Shown here in pieces: positions 1 through 6,071 of a stretch of DNA of 6,071 bases. The notes beneath the pieces were generated by a model. The model was not told the origin of the DNA and ran no database searches. It was given only the letters and a program-made list of their open reading frames with translations. Each line of letters starts with the position of its first letter. Position 1 is the first letter of the stretch. Source of the DNA: Verrucomicrobiota bacterium. Its GTDB lineage: Bacteria > Verrucomicrobiota > Kiritimatiellia > Kiritimatiellales > Tichowtungiaceae. The stretch covers positions 1-6,071 of the forward strand of contig JADYZA010000102.1 in assembly GCA_020853375.1 (NCBI GenBank), written 5' to 3'. The translations under genes were made by a program, and so were the position numbers.

Positions 1-1689
1 GTGATTGCCGATAAGAAGAATGTTGATTACAAAACCCTGCCTGGGTTTCCCCAGAGCCGGGTGGTTGAGGATAACGATCCCATCCTGAAATATTTCACAT
101 GGTACTGGAAGCACGGCGATGGATGGGTGGACATCAACGACCTGATTCATAAGGAGATGAAGGCCGATAAAAAAGACAAGTTCTCCACATGGTTCGATCC
201 CGCGTTGCGGTTAGCTCCAACGTACGGTTCCGGCGGGAATTTGGATATGATCGGAAACTGGGCCTACACCTACCCCGACCCAATCCGAGTGGGCATGAAC
301 GCAGATGAATTGATCAATATGGCTGGCGGCTACGACCGGAAACAAAAAGTTTTCCAGATGATTCAGATGATCTGGTACAAGAGCCAAACGGCCCCGACCG
401 CGAAGAAAAAAGATGCCGTGGAGGATACCTCCGATCCGTTTGTCGCCGACCATATTCCGGACTCCATGTTCCCCACCCCTTCCCCGGCGCACATCAAGGA
501 AGCCTTCTGGGCTAACATCTCCCGTCCGGTGGATATGATTGGCTTCCACGGTCTTGGTTGTCTGGTGCCCGGCGAACCGGGCGCATACATCTACACTCAC
601 CCCGACACCGCGACAACCCTTGCCAAACTCAACAAGGAAATCACCAAACCCTACGGCCCGATGCTCAAAAAACTGCCGAACATGCGAGCGGATGTCGCCT
701 TTTTGGAAAGCTTTACCACGCAGGTATTCACCGGCAAAGGCGCATACGGCTGGGCAAATGGCGATGTCGGCGCCTGGTGGCACGCCTGCACATACGCCGG
801 ACTTCAGATGGATGTTATCTACGAAGAGGCGATCAAGGTAAAGGGACTCGGCCAGTACAAGGTTCTTGTGCTGCCGGAATGCGAAGTGCTGTCGAAGAGC
901 ACATTCGATAAGATCGTCGAATTTCAAAAGAATGGCGGCATCATCATAGCCGACAAACTCCTCGTTCCAGGCATTAAGCCGGACATCCTCATCCCAGAAG
1001 TGAATCCGGTTCTGAAGGACGGAAAAAAATACAAAACGGACAATTTGGCCGTGGCAGATGAGATCATGAAAAATCTCCGTCAGAAATATAAACCCTTCGC
1101 CGAAAGTTCGAACAAGGAAGTCGTTCTGCATGCGCGACAGAACAACGACGATCAGTACATTTTCGCCATCAACGATATGCGCGAGTTCGGCGACTACGTC
1201 GGGTCCTACGGGATGGTGATGGAAAACGGAATTCCGGCAAAAACCGATATCAAGGTGAAGAGAACCGGTGTCAAAGTGATTGACCTGCTTACAGGCAAAG
1301 AAGTTCCGGCTCAGGCCGACGGTCAATACACGAAATTCTCCGTAGCACTGGAACCCTCCGATGGAAAAATCTTCCTGCTGACGAAAAATCTCGCCGAAGG
1401 AATTACCGTCAAAGCGCCTGAAAGCGTTAAACGGGGCGGACAAATAAATCTAGAAATCGCCGTGAACGGTGCCGACGGAAAACCAATGGCTTCATTGGTT
1501 CCATTGCAGGTGGAAATTGCTGATCCTGGATTCCGGACAGCCGAAGCCACGGGCTATTACGCCGCCGTCAACGGAAAAGCTGCAATCCCGTTCGATGTCG
1601 CAACGAATGATCGAGTCGGCGTCTGGAAAATCACCGTCACTGAACTCGTGACTGGCGTTAAAACCGTCGAATACTTCACGGTTAAGTAA
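1..1689 (+). CDS. C-terminal part of a large glycoside-hydrolase-like protein (barrel remnant, GATase-like domain, Ig-like tail); 5' partial
   Basis: The frame is open from the first base to a TAA at 1687-1689, giving 562 visible residues. The GTG at base 1 is probably not the true start, because the protein begins mid-fold without a signal peptide or visible ribosome binding site. Residues 1-200 are rich in Trp, Tyr and Asp (YFTWYW, WFDP, NWAYTYPDP) and look like the later part of a TIM-barrel glycosidase. Residues about 229-322 (DVAFLES, then YKVLVLPECEVLS and NGGIIIADK) resemble the GATase-like 'beta-galactosidase trimerisation' domain found in GH42-type enzymes. Residues about 373-462 look like the beta-sandwich that often follows it. 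Residues about 465-562 form an Ig-like or macroglobulin MG2-like domain (VKRGGQINLEIAV, then VGVWKITVTE). The likely role is polysaccharide or glycoside breakdown outside the cytoplasm. I cannot identify catalytic residues, substrate or GH family. It converges on clpX across a 27-base gap. Being a coding gene is near certain; the function is tentative. Confidence 0.8.
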   Translation: MIADKKNVDYKTLPGFPQSRVVEDNDPILKYFTWYWKHGDGWVDINDLIHKEMKADKKDKFSTWFDPALRLAPTYGSGGNLDMIGNWAYTYPDPIRVGMNADELINMAGGYDRKQKVFQMIQMIWYKSQTAPTAKKKDAVEDTSDPFVADHIPDSMFPTPSPAHIKEAFWANISRPVDMIGFHGLGCLVPGEPGAYIYTHPDTATTLAKLNKEITKPYGPMLKKLPNMRADVAFLESFTTQVFTGKGAYGWANGDVGAWWHACTYAGLQMDVIYEEAIKVKGLGQYKVLVLPECEVLSKSTFDKIVEFQKNGGIIIADKLLVPGIKPDILIPEVNPVLKDGKKYKTDNLAVADEIMKNLRQKYKPFAESSNKEVVLHARQNNDDQYIFAINDMREFGDYVGSYGMVMENGIPAKTDIKVKRTGVKVIDLLTGKEVPAQADGQYTKFSVALEPSDGKIFLLTKNLAEGITVKAPESVKRGGQINLEIAVNGADGKPMASLVPLQVEIADPGFRTAEATGYYAAVNGKAAIPFDVATNDRVGVWKITVTELVTGVKTVEYFTVK

Positions 1690-1702
1690 AATCGGATGCG
1701 GC

Positions 1703-1732
1703 GAAAAAGTCGGCTGTTAGGCCGACTTTTTC
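1703..1732. terminator. Bidirectional intrinsic terminator shared by the convergent genes
   Basis: A perfect 12-base inverted repeat pairs 1703-1714 (GAAAAAGTCGGC) with 1721-1732 (GCCGACTTTTTC) around a 6-base loop at 1715-1720. The core is a six-pair GC-rich stem (GTCGGC/GCCGAC) flanked by A5 on one side and T5 on the other, so each strand reads stem then U-tract. It starts 13 bases after the stop of the plus-strand gene. On the minus strand the last clpX codons form the ascending arm, and the clpX TAA (1717-1719) lies in the loop. This geometry is typical of bidirectional rho-independent terminators between convergent genes. Confidence 0.85.
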
Positions 1733-2970
1733 TTTGCGTCACTCAGCTCGATCGGATGGGCGCGACCTTCGACAACGTCTTTGGTGATGCGGCAATTTGT
1801 GATGTCGCTACGCTGCGGAACTTCATACATGACGTCGAGCATCAGATGCTCAAGGATGGCGCGCAGTCCACGGGCGCCGGTTTTCCGCTTAAGGGCCATC
1901 TTCGCCAGTGAGCGCAAAGCGTCTTTGTCAAATTCCAGCTCAACCGCATCCATGGCGAGCAGCTTTTTGTACTGCTTGATCATGGAGTTTTTTGGCTGGG
2001 TCAAAATGTGAACAAGATCGTCTTCGGAAAGTTCCTGAAGTTGGACAACCAGCGGCAGACGACCGATGAATTCCGGAATTAGACCAAACTTGAGCAGGTC
2101 TTCCGGCTCAACATTCATGGTTTCGGGTTTCCAATCTTCGGAAACAGCTTCGTTAGTCGCGCCGAAACCGAGCACCTTTTTATCGGTACGGCGTTTAATG
2201 ATGTCCTCGAGGCCAACGAATGCGCCCCCGCATATGAAAAGAATGTTGCTGGTGTTGAGTTTGATGTACTCCTCCTGCGGGTGTTTACGTCCGCCCTTCG
2301 GAGGAATGCTGGCGATGGTGCCTTCGATGATTTTCAGCAAGGCCTGCTGAACGCCTTCGCCGGAAACATCGCGGGTGATCGACACGTTATCGGTTTTGCG
2401 GGAAATTTTGTCGATCTCGTCAATGTACACAATGCCGCGCTCAGCGCGCTTAACATCGTGATTGGCGTTCTGCAACAGCGCCAGCAAGATGCTTTCAACG
2501 TCTTCGCCGACATAGCCGGCTTCAGTGACCGTGGTGGCGTCGGTGATTGCATACGGCACATCGAGAATCCGTGCCAGCGTTTTGGCCAGCAGGGTTTTTC
2601 CGGAACCGGTTGGACCGACGAGCAGGACGTTGCTCTTTTCGAGCTCCACGCCGTCCTCTTTCGAGGACGTGTCGGTCATGCGCTTGTAGTGATTGTGAAC
2701 CGCGACCGAAAGAACCTTTTTAGCGTGTTCCTGCCCGATGACATATTCATCCAGCCGCGCTTTAATTTCATGCGGCTTCAGCACGTTGACGGCCACGGAT
2801 TCTGCGCCTTTCCCGCGCTCTCCCTGCTGGGAAATCATGGTATCGCAGAGTTCGACGCATTCTTCGCAGATGAAGATGCCGTCCGGCCCGGCAATCAGGT
2901 GGCGGGCGTCTTTTTCGAGTTTGCCGCAAAAGGAGCAGGCGGGCTTTGAAGGCCGCTTGGTGTTATTCAT
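1717..2970 (-). CDS. clpX: ATP-dependent Clp protease ATP-binding subunit ClpX
   Basis: ClpX is a cytoplasmic hexameric AAA+ unfoldase that recognises tagged substrates and threads them into ClpP. All landmarks are present in 417 residues (E. coli ClpX has 424). The N-terminal zinc-binding domain carries Cys12, Cys15, Cys35 and Cys38. Walker A is GPTGSGKT at 119-126 and Walker B is VYIDEID at 181-187. The pore-1 loop is GYVG at 152-155 and the RKH loop is at 228-230. The ClpP-docking tripeptide is LGF at 267-269, where E. coli has IGF. The arginine finger is in FIGRLP (Arg304) and sensor 2 is GAR at 366-368. The ATG at 2970 is supported by the zinc domain beginning about ten residues later; the Shine-Dalgarno is weak (GGAA, about 9 bases upstream). 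It lies 15 bases after clpP and is the last gene of the operon, ending inside the terminator. No lon gene follows; a convergent unrelated gene does. Confidence 0.99.
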   Translation of the reverse strand: MNNTKRPSKPACSFCGKLEKDARHLIAGPDGIFICEECVELCDTMISQQGERGKGAESVAVNVLKPHEIKARLDEYVIGQEHAKKVLSVAVHNHYKRMTDTSSKEDGVELEKSNVLLVGPTGSGKTLLAKTLARILDVPYAITDATTVTEAGYVGEDVESILLALLQNANHDVKRAERGIVYIDEIDKISRKTDNVSITRDVSGEGVQQALLKIIEGTIASIPPKGGRKHPQEEYIKLNTSNILFICGGAFVGLEDIIKRRTDKKVLGFGATNEAVSEDWKPETMNVEPEDLLKFGLIPEFIGRLPLVVQLQELSEDDLVHILTQPKNSMIKQYKKLLAMDAVELEFDKDALRSLAKMALKRKTGARGLRAILEHLMLDVMYEVPQRSDITNCRITKDVVEGRAHPIELSDAKKKSA

Positions 2971-2985
2971 AAAATCAGATTCCAG

Positions 2986-3585
2986 TTACAGCTTCTTCGT
3001 GACGACTTCGTCGACGAGACCGTATTTGACGGCTTCTTCGGCGGACATGAAAAAGTCACGATCGGTATCTTTTTCAATCGTCTTCATCGGTTTGCCGGTG
3101 TGGTCGGCCAGAATTTCGTTCAGCCGCTTTTTCATGCGGAGAATTTCCTTGGTCTGGATCTCGATATCCGTGGCCTGCCCTTGGGAGCCGCCGAGCGGCT
3201 GATGAATCATGATCCGCGAGTTAGGCAGCGCGAAACGTTTGCCTTTAGTGCCCGCAGCCAGCAGAACCGCGCCCATGCTGGCGGCCTGTCCGACGCAATA
3301 GGTGGTGATCGGGCATTTCAGGAACTGCATCGTGTCATAAATCGCCAGGCCAGCGGTAACGACACCGCCGGGCGAGTTAATGTACATGCTGATGTCCTTC
3401 TCGGCATCTTCGCTCTGAAGAAACAGCAACTGGGCGATGATGAGATTGCTCACGTCATCGTTAATTTCCGTACCCAGGAAAATAATCCGTTCCTTGAGCA
3501 ACCGGGAATAAATGTCGTACGACCGCTCGCCGCGGCCCGTCTGTTCAATCACCATTGGAATAAGCATTTGCGCCCTTTCTTTCAT
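2986..3585 (-). CDS. clpP: ATP-dependent Clp protease proteolytic subunit ClpP
   Basis: ClpP is the serine peptidase (family S14) that forms the two-ring, 14-subunit degradation chamber served by ClpX. The catalytic triad is visible with the canonical spacing: Ser103 in GQAASMGA, His128 in RIMIHQP and Asp177 in DRDFF, matching E. coli Ser111, His136 and Asp185. The oligomerisation handle ([10 protein letters not shown]) and the N-terminal loop segment ([21 protein letters not shown]) are also present. The length is 199 residues. The ATG at 3585 has a Shine-Dalgarno GGAGA five bases upstream, and translation starts 14 bases after the tig stop. A second in-frame ATG at 3567 (Met7) also has a purine-rich GAAAGGG five bases upstream, and aligns with the N-terminus of mature ClpP, so the true start could be either. 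No key residue is missing. Confidence 0.99.
   Translation of the reverse strand: MKERAQMLIPMVIEQTGRGERSYDIYSRLLKERIIFLGTEINDDVSNLIIAQLLFLQSEDAEKDISMYINSPGGVVTAGLAIYDTMQFLKCPITTYCVGQAASMGAVLLAAGTKGKRFALPNSRIMIHQPLGGSQGQATDIEIQTKEILRMKKRLNEILADHTGKPMKTIEKDTDRDFFMSAEEAVKYGLVDEVVTKKL
3573..3579 (-). promoter_or_regulatory. Candidate internal ribosome binding site for a shorter ClpP
   Basis: On the minus strand GAAAGGG lies five bases before the in-frame ATG at 3565-3567 (Met7 of the long form). Starting there would produce a protein beginning MLIPMVIEQ, which is where mature ClpP begins in E. coli after propeptide removal. The same bases encode Lys-Glu-Arg of the longer form, so the purine-rich character could be incidental. 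Confidence 0.4.
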
Positions 3586-3590
3586 GGCCG

Positions 3591-3595
3591 TCTCC
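3591..3595 (-). promoter_or_regulatory. Ribosome binding site of clpP (upstream start)
   Basis: On the minus strand GGAGA lies five bases before the ATG at 3583-3585, inside the 14-base gap after the tig TAA. It supports the longer ClpP form and suggests translation is reinitiated or coupled after tig. Confidence 0.7.
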
Positions 3596-3599
3596 GGCT

Positions 3600-4895
3600 T
3601 TACTTGATTTTGGCTTTTTCGAGCAGGAATTCAATGGTCTTTCCGAAACGCAGCTGGTCGCCGACGGATTCCAAGTGGCCTTCTTTTTCCAGCTTCTTAC
3701 GGAATTCGGTGGCATCCTGGCGTTGCGAAATCGCCATACGAACCACTTCGTCGGAAATTTCCTGGTCTTCCGCCTTGATGTTTTCGGCATCGGCGATGGC
3801 CATGACGATATAGCGCAGCTTGACCTGCTCTTCGGCTTTCACCTGAGCCTCTTTCATCATGTCTTCGGTCTGCGCCTTGATCTGCTCCTGGCTCATACCG
3901 CTCATCATGCGCTGGCGGGCCATATCATAGATCACGTTGCGGGTCTGCTCCTTCACGGCGCTTTCCGGCAGTTCAAGTTTGGTTTTTTCAATCAGGAATT
4001 CGCAGACCACATCCTGCTGGCGGGCTTTTTCTCTGTTCTTCGCCGACTCTTCAAGATGCCCGCGGATATTTTTGCGGAGTTCTTCCACCGACTCGACACG
4101 CAGCTGTTTCAAAAATTCCTCGTTGAGTTCCGGCAGCTTGGTTTCGCGCATACCGCTGACTTCGACTTTGAACTCCGCCTTCATACCAGCCAGTTCCTTA
4201 ACGATAAAGCCATCGGGGAATTTGACGGTGACATCCTTTTTGTCGCCGATCTTCGAGCCGATCAGCGCCTTGCCCATGCCGGGAAGGAAGGATTCTTCGT
4301 CGCAGGTAATCCAGTAGCCGTTACCTTTTCCCATACCGCGCGCCTGCGGAACTTTTTCTTCCAGCGGCTGGCCGCCGATGGTGGATTCGTAGGAAACCTG
4401 CACCATGTCTTTTTCTTTAGCGGCGCGTCCGGCGACATCTTCATAGGTCGCATGCTGGCGGAGAATACTCTGAACAGTTTCATCGACCTGTTTTTCGGCA
4501 ACGTCGGTCTTTTCGGCTTTGATCGAAATGCCTTCATATTTCGGAAGCTTGAATTCGGGCGGAACATCGACTGTCACTTCAAATTTAAGAGGCTTGCCCT
4601 CGATCAGTTCCGGCTCGCTGACATCAATGACAGAAACCACCTTCAACTTTTCCTGTGCGACGGCTTCATGGAAGAACTTCGGCACGAGACGATCCTTGAG
4701 GTCGGCGGCCATATCCTTGGCGAACTTCTTTTCCACCAGTGCTTTAGGCGCGTGTCCTTTACGAAAACCCGGCACAGCCACACCCTTGGCGTAATAGTTC
4801 AGCAATTCGGCGCGCTCGGCGGCAATGCTCTCCGCCGACACTTCGATTTTAATCGTCTGGCGGCAGGTTCCGGTATTTTTTACGGCAACTTTCAT
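3600..4895 (-). CDS. tig: Trigger factor, ribosome-associated chaperone and peptidyl-prolyl isomerase
   Basis: Trigger factor binds the ribosome beside the exit tunnel, holds nascent chains and can isomerise prolyl bonds. The 431 residues match the usual length (E. coli 432). The N-terminal ribosome-binding domain (about 1-115) contains the signature loop GFRKGHAP at 43-50. The FKBP-like PPIase domain spans roughly 150-248, with [16 protein letters not shown] and VKFPDGF recognisable. It looks somewhat divergent at about 183-197 ([15 protein letters not shown]), so isomerase activity should not be assumed. The helical C-terminal chaperone domain covers about 250-431, opening with [12 protein letters not shown] and including a long charged helical stretch. 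The ATG at 4895 is preceded by a strong AGGAGA seven bases upstream. It is the first gene of tig-clpP-clpX, and its TAA lies 14 bases before clpP, so the three are expected to be co-transcribed. Confidence 0.98.
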   Translation of the reverse strand: MKVAVKNTGTCRQTIKIEVSAESIAAERAELLNYYAKGVAVPGFRKGHAPKALVEKKFAKDMAADLKDRLVPKFFHEAVAQEKLKVVSVIDVSEPELIEGKPLKFEVTVDVPPEFKLPKYEGISIKAEKTDVAEKQVDETVQSILRQHATYEDVAGRAAKEKDMVQVSYESTIGGQPLEEKVPQARGMGKGNGYWITCDEESFLPGMGKALIGSKIGDKKDVTVKFPDGFIVKELAGMKAEFKVEVSGMRETKLPELNEEFLKQLRVESVEELRKNIRGHLEESAKNREKARQQDVVCEFLIEKTKLELPESAVKEQTRNVIYDMARQRMMSGMSQEQIKAQTEDMMKEAQVKAEEQVKLRYIVMAIADAENIKAEDQEISDEVVRMAISQRQDATEFRKKLEKEGHLESVGDQLRFGKTIEFLLEKAKIK

Positions 4896-4902
4896 CTGAA
4901 AT

Positions 4903-4908
4903 TCTCCT
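4903..4908 (-). promoter_or_regulatory. Strong ribosome binding site of tig
   Basis: On the minus strand AGGAGA lies seven bases before the ATG at 4893-4895. This near-consensus Shine-Dalgarno fixes the tig start, and is stronger than those of clpP and clpX. Confidence 0.85.
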
Positions 4909-4933
4909 ATTATTGAAAATCTAAAAGCGGCAC

Positions 4934-4962
4934 AGCTTACGGCACCCCTCTGGTGAGGTCAA
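4934..4962 (-). promoter_or_regulatory. Candidate sigma70-type promoter of the tig-clpP-clpX operon
   Basis: On the minus strand a good -35 element TTGACC (4957-4962) is followed, after exactly 17 bases, by a weak -10 element TAAGCT (4934-4939) that matches TATAAT at three of six positions. The predicted transcript would begin about 30 bases before the tig ATG. A second possible -10 (TAGATT) lies closer to the gene but has no -35 partner. The -35 directly adjoins a palindrome. This is a pattern match only, and the host's promoter consensus is not known. Confidence 0.4.
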
Positions 4963-4981
4963 TTTCCAAGGTTTGGAAGTT
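4961..4981. repeat. TTCCAA/TTGGAA palindrome upstream of tig (possible operator or extragenic palindrome)
   Basis: TTCCAA at 4964-4969 and TTGGAA at 4973-4978 form a perfect six-base inverted repeat around a three-base loop. Including a U-G wobble, the pairing can extend to nine pairs from 4961 to 4981. On the plus strand it is followed by TTTT, but no plus-strand gene precedes it, so a terminator role is unlikely. On the minus strand it lies against the candidate tig -35 element, where a dimeric regulator could bind. It could instead be one copy of a dispersed intergenic palindrome. Only one copy is seen here. Confidence 0.5.
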
Positions 4982-5005
4982 TTGAATGCCGCGATCAGGC
5001 TGGCG

Positions 5006-5028
5006 GAAGGGATGATTTTTCATCCTTC
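5006..5028 (-). terminator. Imperfect hairpin after the histidine kinase stop codon
   Basis: Bases 5006-5015 pair with 5020-5028, with one bulged G at 5009 and a four-base loop at 5016-5019. On the minus strand the hairpin begins nine bases after the kinase TAG and has an AAAA loop. No U-tract follows, so it is a weak intrinsic terminator at best. It may act as a 3' mRNA end or pause site, and readthrough into tig remains possible. Confidence 0.35.
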
Positions 5029-5037
5029 AAAGCCATT

Positions 5038-6071
5038 CTATCCTCGGGGGGGGGGGATAAACGCCAGCGGAATAATTGCTTCGATCCGCGTACCCTGCCC
5101 CGGCGCACTCTCAATATGCAAAGTTCCGCCGAGAGATTCGATCCGCTCACGCATCCCCATCAGACCGAACGAGGTCGGTTTTTCCGCCAACCCCATATCC
5201 ATTCCGCATCCGTTGTCGAAAAAGGAGACCGTCAGAGATTCTTCATCGTCCACCAAGTGAATATCGACCTTCGAGGCGTGAGCATAGCGAGATACATTGG
5301 TGAGCGCTTCCTGCACGACTCGGAACACCGTGGTCTTAATCGCCTCTGAAAGGTTTCCGTCCGTCACATCAGCATGCATCTCGCATTCGATCCGGTTGCG
5401 CTTCTTCCAATCGTCGATCAGCCCTTCGAGCGCATCCTGCAAACTCAGATCGTCGAGCGCGCCGGGCCGCAGACGGCGGCAAAGCGAATGGACGCTCTGA
5501 ATTCCTTCGCTTAGCAGTTTCTGCATATCCCGCATATTGCTACGGACTCCTTCGTGGCAGGAACATTCGCTATCCACCAATACCAGATCGATTTTTAGCG
5601 CAGTCAGAATCTGTCCAATATCGTCATGGAGCTCACGCGATATCCTCTTGCGGTCCTCTTCGCGCACCGTGTCCAAAGGCTGGACAAACTGGCGCTGGCG
5701 TTCGAGGCTCTCCTTCACAGCTTTCTCCGCCTGCTTATGGACGGTTATATCCATATACGTTCCGAGCACTCCGCAAACTTTTCCAGAGGCATCCCGCAAA
5801 GGCACCTTGCTGGTCAGCAGCGTGATGGTCTGCCCATCAGGCGTCGTCTGCGGTTCTTCGTTTAACAGCTTGGGAACTCCGCTCTGGATGACTAGACGGT
5901 CATCGGCACGATACAATTCCGCCTGAGGGCTCCAGCCCATCTGATAGTCGTCTTTCCCGACAATCTCCTGCGGGGTGTTAAATCCGGCATCGCGAGCGAA
6001 CACCTGATTGCATCCCAGATAAACGAGATCCATGTCTTTCCAGAATACCCGGATTGGCATCGTGTTGAGAA
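5038..6071 (-). CDS. PAS-domain sensor histidine kinase of the NarX/DesK type (HisKA_3); N-terminus outside the window
   Basis: This is a two-component sensor kinase: it autophosphorylates on a histidine and passes the phosphate to a response regulator, usually of the NarL/LuxR type for this subfamily. Numbering is from the ATG at 6060. A PAS domain covers about 1-105 (VFWKDMDLVYLGCN, ending with the PAC-like GVLGTYMDIT). A short coiled-coil-like linker leads to the HisKA_3 box RKRISRELHDDIGQ with phosphoacceptor His145. The HATPase domain shows the N box QEALTNVSRYAHAS (Asn255), G1 DNGCGMD (282-288) and G2 GLMGMRERIESLGG. The frame continues upstream of 6060 to the window edge without a stop, and the PAS fold seems to begin there (LNTMPIRVFWKD), so Met6060 is probably internal. 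No transmembrane segment is visible in this part. The stop is TAG at 5038-5040, preceded by an 11-base C run encoding Pro-Pro-Pro. The signal sensed and the partner regulator cannot be told. Confidence 0.93.
   Translation of the reverse strand, partial: LNTMPIRVFWKDMDLVYLGCNQVFARDAGFNTPQEIVGKDDYQMGWSPQAELYRADDRLVIQSGVPKLLNEEPQTTPDGQTITLLTSKVPLRDASGKVCGVLGTYMDITVHKQAEKAVKESLERQRQFVQPLDTVREEDRKRISRELHDDIGQILTALKIDLVLVDSECSCHEGVRSNMRDMQKLLSEGIQSVHSLCRRLRPGALDDLSLQDALEGLIDDWKKRNRIECEMHADVTDGNLSEAIKTTVFRVVQEALTNVSRYAHASKVDIHLVDDEESLTVSFFDNGCGMDMGLAEKPTSFGLMGMRERIESLGGTLHIESAPGQGTRIEAIIPLAFIPPPRG
5046..5056. repeat. 11-base G/C homopolymer at the 3' end of the kinase gene
   Basis: The plus strand has 11 consecutive G, read as C11 in the kinase message. 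It covers the last base of the Ile codon, three Pro codons and the first base of the Arg codon, just before the stop. Homopolymers of this length are prone to polymerase slippage and to sequencing error. Confidence 0.95.

Larger units (their letters stand above)
4896..5037. other. Intergenic region between the histidine kinase and tig
   Basis: These 142 bases hold the tig ribosome binding site, the candidate promoter, the palindrome and the kinase 3' hairpin. I see no tRNA-like cloverleaf, no convincing small ORF and no recognisable riboswitch. A short CACC/GGTG inverted repeat at about 4943-4955 lies within the promoter spacer and is too small to interpret. Confidence 0.6.

Noticed and set aside
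267..269. ClpX docking tripeptide LGF instead of IGF (residue numbers of ClpX) as an unusual feature
   Set aside because: The docking motif tolerates Leu, Ile or Val at the first position across Clp unfoldases, so this is ordinary variation.
211..1443. A 410-codon open frame on the minus strand inside the plus-strand glycosidase-like gene
   Set aside because: It is antisense to a gene with clear domain structure, shows no recognisable motif, and its translation is Phe-, His- and Val-rich as expected from the reverse complement of coding sequence.
2281..2949. A 222-codon open frame on the plus strand opposite clpX
   Set aside because: It is antisense to the most conserved part of ClpX and has no recognisable domain or ribosome binding site that I can support.
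3675..4916. A 413-codon open frame on the plus strand opposite tig
   Set aside because: It lies almost exactly antisense to trigger factor. Its repetitive Phe/Leu/His composition reflects the Lys/Glu/Gln codons of tig rather than a protein family.
4961..4985. Plus-strand intrinsic terminator (hairpin followed by TTTT)
   Set aside because: No plus-strand gene ends nearby: the closest upstream plus-strand gene ends at 1689. The A/T-rich stem is weak, so the palindrome was kept as a repeat or operator candidate instead.
4896..5037. Possible tRNA, small RNA or CIRCE heat-shock operator upstream of tig
   Set aside because: No cloverleaf arms or T-loop sequence are present, and the palindrome has neither the arm length nor the nine-base spacer of CIRCE.

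Overview
This looks like an ordinary bacterial chromosome segment of moderate GC content. It carries a conserved protein-folding and proteolysis cluster on the minus strand, a sensor kinase upstream of that cluster, and the end of a large carbohydrate-active-type protein converging on it from the plus strand. No mobile element, CRISPR array, tRNA or rRNA was found. The host cannot be named with certainty. A glycoside-hydrolase-like protein with a GATase-like domain and a terminal Ig-like domain, next to a tig-clpP-clpX cluster without a visible lon, would fit a PVC-group polysaccharide degrader (Kiritimatiellota or Lentisphaerota-like). That is an inference from protein style only.

Layout. 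Bases 1-1689 (+) hold the C-terminal 562 residues of a multidomain protein whose N-terminus lies outside the window. Bases 1690-1716 are a very short convergent gap with a hairpin that can terminate transcription from both sides; the clpX stop codon sits in its loop. Bases 1717-4895 (-) hold, in transcription order, tig (trigger factor), clpP and clpX, separated by only 14 and 15 bases and almost certainly one operon. Bases 4896-5037 are a 142-base intergenic region with a strong Shine-Dalgarno for tig, a plausible sigma70-type promoter, a TTCCAA/TTGGAA palindrome abutting its -35 element, and a second hairpin just after the kinase stop. Bases 5038-6071 (-) hold the C-terminal part of a PAS-HisKA_3-HATPase histidine kinase that runs off the right edge and ends in an 11-base homopolymer.

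How the genes work together. Trigger factor meets nascent chains at the ribosome exit. ClpX unfolds tagged or damaged proteins and feeds them to the ClpP barrel. Grouping all three couples folding and degradation capacity, as in the well-known tig-clpP-clpX(-lon) order of many bacteria. The kinase is on the same strand but has its own 3' hairpin and no response regulator in view, so a functional link to tig is not shown. I see no clear undescribed system here. The points most worth checking are the homopolymer at the kinase C-terminus, the alternative ClpP start, the shared terminator and the palindrome at the tig promoter.
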